Virus record (IMG/VR): IMGVR_UViG_3300017917_003478
Span: 1-35,477 of that record
Reading direction: 5' to 3' (one strand)
DNA from: a virus
DNA: 35,477 nt
Part shown: positions 17,538 to 24,645 of the stretch, in pieces
Layout of the letters: each line of letters opens with the position of its first letter
Position numbering within the stretch: the first letter of the stretch is position 1
Position numbers and translations under genes: made by a program
Notes under the pieces: generated by a model
Databases searched by the model: none
Told to the model about the DNA's origin: nothing
What the model saw: the letters and a program-made list of their open reading frames with translations, nothing else

Positions 17538-18256
17538 TGGATAATTTAAACGAAAAAGAAAAACGTGATAGATGCTTACGTATAGCTGACCGTAAGTTTG
17601 ATAAACCATCAGCTTATAAATCTGGTGCTGTAGTTAGATGCCGAAGAGGAGATATATGGAAAGGGATAAAAGAAGCTCTTAATGAACTTTTATCTGAAGA
17701 TGAATCACTTCATAAATGGTTTAAAAGACAAGGTCCTAAAGGTAAAGAAGGCGGATGGGTAGATTGTAACGCACCTGACGGTAAAGGAGGATATAAAGCT
17801 TGTGGTAGAAAAGAAGGTGAAAAACGTTCCAAATACCCAGCTTGTAGACCTACTCCTGCTGGTTGTAAACGTAAAGGTAAAGGTAAAACTTGGGGTAAAA
17901 CTAAAGAAGATATGATAAAATTAAAAGACTTAATTACAGAACTAGATTCAGAAAAAATATTCCATATAGAAGGAACTATTATAATTGATAATCAAAAACG
18001 TGACGTTCAAGATATATTATCTGATGTTAGAGCTTTACCTGGTATCACTGTTGTACGTAATGTAGAGATACCACAAGATGCTACCTCTCGTTACTTTAGA
18101 AGTTCCCTTGAAATTAAAGTAGATCCTTACCCTTATATTAAACAAAATAAATTTGATGGTAAAACTACACTTGAAACTGTAATAAACAATATAAAAATAA
18201 TCCCTGGAGTAGTAGGATTTAAACAAACAGCTGAACCATATTCATCAGAAAACTAA
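17537..18256 (+). CDS. Fusion of DUF5872-like basic domain and a second tagged domain
   Basis: 239 residues. Residues 1-54 contain RCLRIADRKFDKPSAYKSGA and end with LNELLSE, like an additional tag. Residues ~57-125 (LHKWFKRQGPKGKEGGWVDC ... KYPACRPTPAGC) are basic and Cys-containing, resembling the DUF5872 family, recalled rather than searched. Residue 126 is an internal Met (ATG 17912) opening MIKLKDLITELD, which looks exactly like a gene-start tag, followed by an alpha/beta domain (IEGTIIIDNQKRDVQDILSD ... RSSLEIKVD) of ferredoxin/ACT-like appearance. It therefore looks like two genes fused. It overlaps both neighbours by one base. Confidence 0.6.
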   Translation: MDNLNEKEKRDRCLRIADRKFDKPSAYKSGAVVRCRRGDIWKGIKEALNELLSEDESLHKWFKRQGPKGKEGGWVDCNAPDGKGGYKACGRKEGEKRSKYPACRPTPAGCKRKGKGKTWGKTKEDMIKLKDLITELDSEKIFHIEGTIIIDNQKRDVQDILSDVRALPGITVVRNVEIPQDATSRYFRSSLEIKVDPYPYIKQNKFDGKTTLETVINNIKIIPGVVGFKQTAEPYSSEN

Positions 18257-18522
18257 TGAAACCTTATAAAGAAGTTATAAAAGGTAAATCACGTGTTCGT
18301 GAATTTAAAGTTAATACCCCTAATAAAGAATTAGTATGGCATAGAGATGAAAAAGATCGCCATGTTACTGTTTTAGAGGGAGAAGGTTGGCTTTTTCAAT
18401 TAGATAATGAATTACCTTTGGAACTTCGAAAAAAAGATGTTATATTTATACCAAAACAAAAATACCATAGAGTATTAAAAGGTAAAACAGACCTATTAAT
18501 TAAAATAGAAGAACATGACTAA
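18256..18522 (+). CDS. Small cupin-fold protein
   Basis: 88 residues. WHRDEKDRHVTVLEGEGW (28-45), then a PLELRKKDVIFIPKQKYHRV block, fits the two conserved cupin motifs, with candidate metal ligands H29, H35, E40 and H77. Cupins are small beta-barrels that bind sugars, metals or act as enzymes; nothing here selects among these. It is a single-domain form near the minimum cupin size. It has no tag. It overlaps the upstream stop by one base and the downstream tagged gene by 8, so it belongs to the same transcript. Fold well supported, role unknown. Confidence 0.7.
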   Translation: MKPYKEVIKGKSRVREFKVNTPNKELVWHRDEKDRHVTVLEGEGWLFQLDNELPLELRKKDVIFIPKQKYHRVLKGKTDLLIKIEEHD

Positions 18523-18934
18523 AATTGAATTAAAATCTATCCTTAAAGAAATGATTTTAGAAATGGTTGATACTCACCCAGTTCATAAAAAAATCAATGA
18601 TAAATTAATGCAAATAGCTAAACAAGGCTATGACGCTGAGGAAAGAGAAACATATAAAGGTGATCCTGAAAAAGGAAATAAAGTATTAGATAAAGCTAAT
18701 CCTGAGAATGTAGCTAAAATTCTTAGAGGAGAAAAACCAATGTATGAAGGAGAAGGTGAAGAAAAAGAGTATACTGTAAATTACTGGTATAGATTTGGTA
18801 AATATGGAGATGATAAAGATTGGGATGATATTAAAGTAAAAGCAACTTCTGAAGCTGAAGCTATAGAAAAAGCAAAACAACAAGCTAGAAAAGGAGCTAT
18901 GTCATCATCATTTGAAATAAGAAAAGGAAAATAA
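18515..18934 (+). CDS. Small tagged protein of unknown function
   Basis: 139 residues. MTKIELKSILKEMILEMVD is the shared N-terminal segment (L-K-E). Next is a lysine/glutamate-rich region (KKINDKLMQIAKQGYDAEER) and a C-terminal ~50-residue domain, EYTVNYWYRFGKYGDDKDWD followed by IKVKATSEAEAIEKAKQQA, which looks like a small alpha/beta fold. No catalytic motif. The start lies 8 bases inside the cupin gene. Packaging as an internal virion protein is inferred from the tag alone. Confidence 0.55.
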   Translation: MTKIELKSILKEMILEMVDTHPVHKKINDKLMQIAKQGYDAEERETYKGDPEKGNKVLDKANPENVAKILRGEKPMYEGEGEEKEYTVNYWYRFGKYGDDKDWDDIKVKATSEAEAIEKAKQQARKGAMSSSFEIRKGK

Positions 18935-18935
18935 T

Positions 18936-20486
18936 ATGTCTTTAAACACATTAAAAACTTTAATTAAAGAGGGTATTGAAGATTTTGTTTCACAACAACA
19001 ACGTGAAACTATATCTTTTGAAGATAATCCTCTTGAATATATTCTCCAAAAATATCCTTCACTAGATGCTGCTTTAGCAGATTTAATGACAGAACATTAT
19101 AGAGATTATATTACAGGTGTTTACGTAATAGCACCTAAACCTACTACATTTAGAATTTTACTTCATAATGGTCAAGAATTTTATTTAATTTACGGACCAC
19201 AATCTTATACAGCTAAAGTATCAGGTAAAAAATACTACTTACTTAATTTAAGTGAAGAACAATTTGCTATTAATGCAATTGCTTCTTTATTAGAATTAGG
19301 TATGCCTCCAGGATCTGAAGGCCCAGGTGAACAAACTGATAATGAAGCTGATTTAAAAGGAGAAGAAGCACCAGCTGAAGAAGCACCAGCAGAAGAACCA
19401 GCACCAGAAGAAGAGTTGAAAGAAACTGAAGAAGTTAAACCTAAATCTCCTTTAAGATTTAAAATTGTTAAAGAAGGTTTATCAAAAAAAACTTCCTTAA
19501 ATGAAGTAACTGAAGCTGAGGAAGGTATTGAAATCTTAAAATCTAAATTAGGATTAACAGACGAAAATTTCTCTAAAATATCAGGTAATAGGTATAAATT
19601 ATTAGTACCAGGTTCAGAACGTATTGAGTATATTAAAAAAATTCAAGCAATTGAAGATTTTGATTATGATCCAAGCGCTAAAGGTTCATCAATAGGAGCA
19701 ATAAAATATAAAAATTCATTTTTTATTATTAAACCATCAGGAGCTCAAGGTAGAGCTTCAGCAGGTACTGAAAATGAAGATGTATTAGAAAATGAGATTA
19801 AAAAGTATTTAGCATTAGGTGCTAAAAACATTATATTTAAAGGTTCAAATAAATCTTATACTGTACCAAATGCAACAGGAGTAACTGGAGTAGGATATGA
19901 TGTAGCAGGAGGTAAAAAAGCAGATGTTGTTATAACTGGAGCTAAAGGTAATTATCCAATTTCAATTAAAAAAGATAATGCTGGTTTCTGGGAAAGTGCT
20001 GACACTAGGTATAAAGAGTTAATGACTAAATTAGTAGCTAAAATCAAAAATGGAGATTTTGGTCCTGAATTAGTTTTTAAACCTTTTGTTGATAAATTAG
20101 GTAATGAAAAACAAGGTATAAACATAATGTATAATGATACTACCAATACTAAAGTATCAGGTGTATTAGTAACAGATTTACCTAATAAAGAAGAAGAATC
20201 AATTATATTTGGTTCAGATAATGCGGTTGTAATCTATAGAACTTATACTGAAAGTGATTTTAATCAACAAGGAGACAATTTAATTATTACTGTTTCTAAA
20301 ATTATAGAAAATTTACAAGACGTAGAAGAATTTGATTTAGAACCTGTATTAAATATCAGACATGATTCAACAAGAAGTGCTACTGGTGGTTTAAGAGCTA
20401 CAGTACAACCTAAAAACTTGTTGTATAAAGATGGAGAGATAACAGGAAATAAAATAGAATTATCTTATAACGATATTATATCATAA
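18936..20486 (+). CDS. Tagged protein with Pro/Ala/Glu linker and nuclease-like C-terminal domain
   Basis: 516 residues. Tag: MSLNTLKTLIKEGIEDFV (I-K-E at 10-12). Residues ~25-120 are an alpha/beta domain. A low-complexity linker (EEAPAEEAPAEEPAPEEE, 143-160) is followed by LNE (188-190). The C-terminal domain from ~200 includes GTENEDVLENEIKKYL, KKADVVITG (D330) and YPISIKKDNAGFWESADTRY (K345). The D...SxK-Q/D arrangement resembles PD-(D/E)XK restriction-type nucleases, but a serine stands where the second acidic residue normally is, so activity is uncertain. It ends the cargo-like cluster, just before the 118-base noncoding interval. Confidence 0.5.
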   Translation: MSLNTLKTLIKEGIEDFVSQQQRETISFEDNPLEYILQKYPSLDAALADLMTEHYRDYITGVYVIAPKPTTFRILLHNGQEFYLIYGPQSYTAKVSGKKYYLLNLSEEQFAINAIASLLELGMPPGSEGPGEQTDNEADLKGEEAPAEEAPAEEPAPEEELKETEEVKPKSPLRFKIVKEGLSKKTSLNEVTEAEEGIEILKSKLGLTDENFSKISGNRYKLLVPGSERIEYIKKIQAIEDFDYDPSAKGSSIGAIKYKNSFFIIKPSGAQGRASAGTENEDVLENEIKKYLALGAKNIIFKGSNKSYTVPNATGVTGVGYDVAGGKKADVVITGAKGNYPISIKKDNAGFWESADTRYKELMTKLVAKIKNGDFGPELVFKPFVDKLGNEKQGINIMYNDTTNTKVSGVLVTDLPNKEEESIIFGSDNAVVIYRTYTESDFNQQGDNLIITVSKIIENLQDVEEFDLEPVLNIRHDSTRSATGGLRATVQPKNLLYKDGEITGNKIELSYNDIIS

Positions 20487-20492
20487 CATTTA

Positions 20493-20524
20493 GACTAGAT
20501 TCATAGCCTAGTCGCTCGTAAGAG
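20493..20524 (+). other. Two adjacent short hairpins in noncoding RNA
   Basis: GACTAG (20493-20498) pairs with CTAGTC (20508-20513) over a 9-base loop, followed at once by CTC-GTAA-GAG (20515-20524), a GNRA-type tetraloop hairpin. Together with the terminator-like hairpin downstream they fill the largest gene-free interval (20487-20604). Either 3' UTR structure or a small structured RNA; no known family is recognised. Confidence 0.4.
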
Positions 20525-20536
20525 AAAAATTTCATA

Positions 20537-20572
20537 GAGAGCTGTGACCTCAAGTTTGGAGGTCCAGCTTTC
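20537..20572 (+). terminator. Long hairpin before the FAD dehydrogenase gene, terminator-like
   Basis: The arms 20537-20551 and 20559-20572 form about 14 pairs with one bulged T (20545), one G-U pair and a 7-base loop AAGTTTG. The core is GACCTC/GAGGTC. A moderately T-rich stretch (CTTTATTATATTT) follows, weaker than a classical T run. It could terminate transcription of the cargo cluster or stabilise a processed 3' end. Confidence 0.5.
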
Positions 20573-20604
20573 CTTTATTATATTTAACAGTTAAAATTTT
20601 ATAA

Positions 20605-21906
20605 ATGGAGAAAAAAATAGTAATAGTAGGTGCAGGAGTAGCAGGTATTAATGCTGCTACTAAATTAGTAGATAATGGCTATCCGGGTCATTTAATTACA
20701 ATTATTGATATGGGTAAAGATCCATATAAAAGATTACCAAGTGAAGTAATGACAGGAATGTTAGGTGCTGGTGGTTGGTCTGATGGTAAATTAACTTATC
20801 ACACTGCTATTGGAGGTCAATTATCTAAGTACTGTGGTGAAGATAAAGCAATGGAATTAATGGATCAAGTTATTAATAACTTTAAACGTTTTCATCCTAA
20901 ACCTGAAGAAGTACAATGTTCAAATCCTGAAGCAGAACCTGATTTCATTAAACCCTATTTTGGATTAAGATTATTCCCAGTATGGCATGTTGGAACTGAT
21001 TATTTACATGAAATTGGTAAAAATTGGTATGAGTATTTAGTAGAAAAAGGTGTTAAATTTATATGGGAAACTAAAGTAACAGATATTAATTTTAATAAAC
21101 AATTATTACGTTTTAGTGATCCAAATCTGTTCTGTGTCTATGATGAACTTATTTTTGGTGTAGGTAAATCAGGTATTGACTTTGGTAAAAAATTAGCAGA
21201 CAAATATGACTTACCAACTGAACCTAAATCAGTTCAAATTGGAGTTAGATTTGAAGCACCACAAGAACACTTTCAAAAATTAATTGACATTTCATATGAC
21301 TTTAAGTTATATAGAAAATTTGATGATAAAGGAGTATCATTACGTTCATTCTGTACTAATAATAATGCTGCTTATGTTGCTGTAGAAGAAACATATGGAA
21401 ACTATACTTACAATGGTCATGCTAAAAAAGATGAAAAGTATAGAAATGATATGACTAACTTTGGAATTATTATGGAGCTAAATGGTATTAAAAATCCATT
21501 TGAATGGTCAAGAAATGTTGTAAAACAATTACAATCAACAGATGGTAAAGGTTTATATTACTCTCCATCTCGTAAAGTATCATTTACTTCAGAAGGAGAT
21601 CATGTAGAAGCTACTCAAATAACAGAGGCTGATATGGTTGATGTAAGACATACATTTGAAGGTTACTTTAACTACATTGATGAATTTATCGATGATATGA
21701 AAAAAGTATTCCCAACATTAAAAGACGATTGGGGTATGTACATACCTGAAGTAAAATATCTATCTCCTGAGCCACTTGTTGATTATACTAACTTAGCATT
21801 AACTAGATATCCAAATGTTCACTTTGTAGGTGATGCATTATCTGCTAGAGGTATAACAGTAAGTGGTGCACATGGAATTTATGTTGCAGAAGATTTGTTG
21901 AAATAA
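20605..21906 (+). CDS. FAD-dependent dehydrogenase (COG2509-like)
   Basis: 433 residues. VIVGAGVAGINAA (7-19) is the Rossmann GxGxxG dinucleotide-binding motif (G9, G11, G14). GAGGWSDGKLT (55-65), a central FGVGKSGIDFG and a C-terminal VGDALSARGITVSGAHG, the typical second FAD contact, match uncharacterised FAD-dependent dehydrogenases of the COG2509 type. The electron donor and substrate are unknown. It is full length and undamaged. It stands alone between two hairpin structures, unlike its tightly coupled neighbours, so it looks like an independently transcribed auxiliary metabolic gene. Family placement is by motif recall. Confidence 0.7.
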   Translation: MEKKIVIVGAGVAGINAATKLVDNGYPGHLITIIDMGKDPYKRLPSEVMTGMLGAGGWSDGKLTYHTAIGGQLSKYCGEDKAMELMDQVINNFKRFHPKPEEVQCSNPEAEPDFIKPYFGLRLFPVWHVGTDYLHEIGKNWYEYLVEKGVKFIWETKVTDINFNKQLLRFSDPNLFCVYDELIFGVGKSGIDFGKKLADKYDLPTEPKSVQIGVRFEAPQEHFQKLIDISYDFKLYRKFDDKGVSLRSFCTNNNAAYVAVEETYGNYTYNGHAKKDEKYRNDMTNFGIIMELNGIKNPFEWSRNVVKQLQSTDGKGLYYSPSRKVSFTSEGDHVEATQITEADMVDVRHTFEGYFNYIDEFIDDMKKVFPTLKDDWGMYIPEVKYLSPEPLVDYTNLALTRYPNVHFVGDALSARGITVSGAHGIYVAEDLLK

Positions 21907-21932
21907 TAAAAAGTATTAAAAACTTTTGAAAT

Positions 21933-21960
21933 GGGAGGCTTGGCCTCCCTTTTTTGTTTT
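21933..21960 (+). terminator. Rho-independent terminator after the FAD dehydrogenase gene
   Basis: GGGAGGC (21933-21939), loop TTG, GCCTCCC (21943-21949) form a perfect 7-base-pair GC-rich stem followed by six T residues and then GTTTTT. This is the clearest intrinsic terminator in the window. Confidence 0.85.
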
Positions 21961-21986
21961 TATATATTATACTAAATAAAAAGGTT

Positions 21987-22289
21987 ATGGAATATCAAAA
22001 AATTCATGTTATAACTGAAGAAATGTATCAACAGTTACTTGATATGGTTTTTTCTAAAGATGAAAATGATTTACATCTAGCTGAAGAAATTATATTAAAT
22101 GCCAATACTGATGACTTAAATACTTGTCATTACATTGAAGATATATGTTTAACTACCGTTATAACAAAACCTGCATCACCTATAGCTAGATATTACTTAA
22201 ACTTAAGAAATGAGCCTAATTGGAAATTAGTCCAAGAAGCTCATCTAGCCTTTCAAGACGATATGTTTGGCCTTCCTGATGAAGATTAA
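21987..22289 (+). CDS. Small protein sharing a motif with the MoxR/VWA-module partner
   Basis: 100 residues from ATG 21987, preferred over a TTG at 21954 because that lies in the terminator T run and the ATG has the recurrent GTTATG context. Residues 23-40 (SKDENDLHLAEEIILNAN) align without gaps to residues 249-266 of the protein at 23508-24620 (SKSQDNINLALEMLSNVN), a helical-repeat-like motif. The rest is acidic and helical with no catalytic signature. It lies upstream of the MoxR ATPase gene by 32 bases and probably joins the same operon, perhaps as an adaptor. Function unknown. Confidence 0.55.
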   Translation: MEYQKIHVITEEMYQQLLDMVFSKDENDLHLAEEIILNANTDDLNTCHYIEDICLTTVITKPASPIARYYLNLRNEPNWKLVQEAHLAFQDDMFGLPDED

Positions 22290-22321
22290 TATATTATACC
22301 ATTAAATTAAAAATAAAAGTT

Positions 22322-23506
22322 ATGTCACAAAAAACAAATCTAGTAGCATTAAATGCTAAAGAATTAAAAGAATTCTTAAATCACATTATCGAAAACAATA
22401 GATTCTTACAGGAACAAAATAAAACACCTGTATCAATTGAAGTAATTGGTGAATCAGGTATTGGTAAAACATCAGCTATTGTTCAATTGGCAAAAGAATT
22501 AGATCTTAATTTCGTTAAATTGAATTTATCACAAATTGAAGAAATTGGTGATTTAGTAGGTTTTCCAATTCGTCAGTTTGAAATCCAAAGAAATGATGAA
22601 AGTGAAAAAATTTGGGTTGATGAAAATGTATTAGATGAAAAATTCAAACAAGGTTATCACACAACTGGTTTAAATAGAATGGGTTACTGTCCACCTGAAT
22701 GGATTAGTGGTAAAGAAAAAGGTGGTATCTTATTATTAGATGACTGGAATAGAGCTGATATGAGGTTCATACAAGCTGTAATGGAGCTAATTGATAGACA
22801 ACAATATATTAGTTGGACTTTACCTAAAGATTGGCACATTATCTTAACCGCCAATCCTGATAATGGAGATTATTTAGTTTCAAGTATTGATAACGCTCAG
22901 AAAACACGATTCATTACTGTTCAATTAAAATTTGATACAGAATGTTGGGCTAAATGGGCTGAAGAAAATCAAATTGATGGTAGATGTATTAACTTCTTAT
23001 TACTACACCCTGAACTAGTAACTAAAGATGTTAACAGTAGAAGTGTCTCAATGTTCTTTAATTCAATTTCTTCAATTAAGAGTTTTGATGATTCATTACC
23101 TTTAATTCAGATGGTAGGTGAAGGTTCAGTTGGACCAGAATTTAGTTCTATGTTTACTATGTTTATTAATAATAAACTAGATAAAATGATTTCACCACAG
23201 CATGTAATAGAACAAGATGAAAAATATGTTTTAAATACATTGAAATCAATTGTAGGTAAAGATGATAGTTATAGAGCTGATTTAGCATCAACTTTATCAA
23301 CTAGAATTGTTAACTACTTAGATTTATTTGCAAAAGAAAATCCAGTAGAAAAAACAGTAGTAGATAGAATTTCTAAAATTGTAAATGAAAAAATATTTGC
23401 AAATGATATTTGCTATAACATGGTTAGATCAATTTACAATAATAATCCAAGTAAATTCAAAACCATGATGATGAATAAAGATTTAGTTCAATATATAATG
23501 AAATAA
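22322..23506 (+). CDS. MoxR-like AAA+ ATPase
   Basis: 394 residues. Walker A GESGIGKT (43-50), Walker B ILLLDDWNRA (D140, D141) and a sensor-I-type ILTANPD (about 175-181) identify an AAA+ ATPase, and the order and NRAD/ANP motifs match the MoxR class. MoxR proteins act as chaperones or activators paired with VWA-domain proteins; exactly such a partner is encoded at 24646-25821. A ~150-residue helical C-terminal half follows. The start context is AGTTATG. Two bases separate it from the next gene. In the phage it may remodel a host or virion complex; the target is unknown. Confidence 0.8.
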   Translation: MSQKTNLVALNAKELKEFLNHIIENNRFLQEQNKTPVSIEVIGESGIGKTSAIVQLAKELDLNFVKLNLSQIEEIGDLVGFPIRQFEIQRNDESEKIWVDENVLDEKFKQGYHTTGLNRMGYCPPEWISGKEKGGILLLDDWNRADMRFIQAVMELIDRQQYISWTLPKDWHIILTANPDNGDYLVSSIDNAQKTRFITVQLKFDTECWAKWAEENQIDGRCINFLLLHPELVTKDVNSRSVSMFFNSISSIKSFDDSLPLIQMVGEGSVGPEFSSMFTMFINNKLDKMISPQHVIEQDEKYVLNTLKSIVGKDDSYRADLASTLSTRIVNYLDLFAKENPVEKTVVDRISKIVNEKIFANDICYNMVRSIYNNNPSKFKTMMMNKDLVQYIMK

Positions 23507-23507
23507 T

Positions 23508-24620
23508 ATGAGTATAATAAAATCATCAATTTTTGAACCATATATTCCTAGTAGTTACGATAAAACAGAACATCAAAAGTCTTTTTTATATCACAATTAC
23601 AACCATAGTAATGAAGGAGATATTTATTTTACTGAAAAGGAAAGTAAAGAATATGAAAAGTTAATTAATTCTCTATTAAATCAGAAAGTTAATACTACAT
23701 TAACTGGGAAAATTTACTTAGGTAAGTTATCTTCTTTACCAAGACATAAGATAAAAGACTACTTTAAAGAAAATAAAGTTAGTAAGACCTCAAGATTAGA
23801 TCAATCTGATACTATTATTCTAAATAAAGAACATTTAGTAGAATTTAATAAAATGTTTGAATCAGCTTCATCATGGTATAGATTAAAACCATGTAAAGTT
23901 TATAGATTTGATTCAGAACATGATGTAGAATATATAGAAAATCACTCTAAATCTTATTATAATGGGAACATAATATATGATGAACCTTTTATTATAATGA
24001 TTAGAGAAGATAACAAAAATAAAATAACACCTAAACTTTTAAACTTTTTACAAGGTAAAAAATCAGAAGATCTTTTTTATAAAAGTTTATATAGAGAAAA
24101 AAATCTTGTAGAAGTTCATAATTACTTAGAATATATCTTAAAAAATCCTAACGTTAAAGTTATATTTGATGAAAATATAATGGAACCACTTAACGAAGAT
24201 GGTTTTGAATTAGATGAAGAGTATTTAACTACTTTAGATGGTATGTTTGAAAGTAAATCACAAGATAATATTAATTTAGCTTTAGAAATGCTTTCAAATG
24301 TTAATATTGAAAAAAATTCATTAACTATTGCTTTATTTTTAAATAAACATAAAAATAAATTTGCTTGGGGTACTGGATTAAGTATAACTAAAAATAATAG
24401 TTTTAAAAGTACATTAAAATATTTTAAATCCAAAAATATTAATTTTGAATCAGATTGGAGATCTTTTAGTGCTAATTTATATAAATTACATAAAGACAAT
24501 CCTAAAAATTTAGAGATTATTAATGAATTTATCCAACAAAATATAAATCAGTATTTAAAAGAATTTAATCCTAATCAATATATAGAGGTTTATTTAAAAA
24601 GTTTGGCTCTTAAAGGTTAA
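23508..24620 (+). CDS. Unknown protein encoded between MoxR and VWA genes
   Basis: 370 residues, not recognised. The N-terminal ~165 residues appear alpha/beta (SSLPRHKIKDYFKENK, RLKPCKVYRF, EPFIIMIRED). From ~175 it is helical, with FELDEEYLTTLDGMFESK leading into the SKSQDNINLALEMLSNVN motif also found in the small protein at 21987-22289. The C-terminal end includes WRSFSANLYKLHKDNPKN. No Walker, metal or nuclease motif. Tight coupling (2 bases after the ATPase stop, 25 before the VWA gene) suggests a third component of the MoxR/VWA module. Very AT-rich. Confidence 0.6.
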   Translation: MSIIKSSIFEPYIPSSYDKTEHQKSFLYHNYNHSNEGDIYFTEKESKEYEKLINSLLNQKVNTTLTGKIYLGKLSSLPRHKIKDYFKENKVSKTSRLDQSDTIILNKEHLVEFNKMFESASSWYRLKPCKVYRFDSEHDVEYIENHSKSYYNGNIIYDEPFIIMIREDNKNKITPKLLNFLQGKKSEDLFYKSLYREKNLVEVHNYLEYILKNPNVKVIFDENIMEPLNEDGFELDEEYLTTLDGMFESKSQDNINLALEMLSNVNIEKNSLTIALFLNKHKNKFAWGTGLSITKNNSFKSTLKYFKSKNINFESDWRSFSANLYKLHKDNPKNLEIINEFIQQNINQYLKEFNPNQYIEVYLKSLALKG

Positions 24621-24645
24621 TTTCATATATTAAATAAAAAAGGTT

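Noticed and set aside
20487-20604. tRNA gene in the gap before the FAD dehydrogenase
   Set aside because: The hairpins do not give a cloverleaf, and no T-loop or acceptor stem pairing was found.
21954-21986. TTG start for the gene at 21987
   Set aside because: It falls within the T run of the terminator; ATG 21987 has the recurrent GTTATG context.
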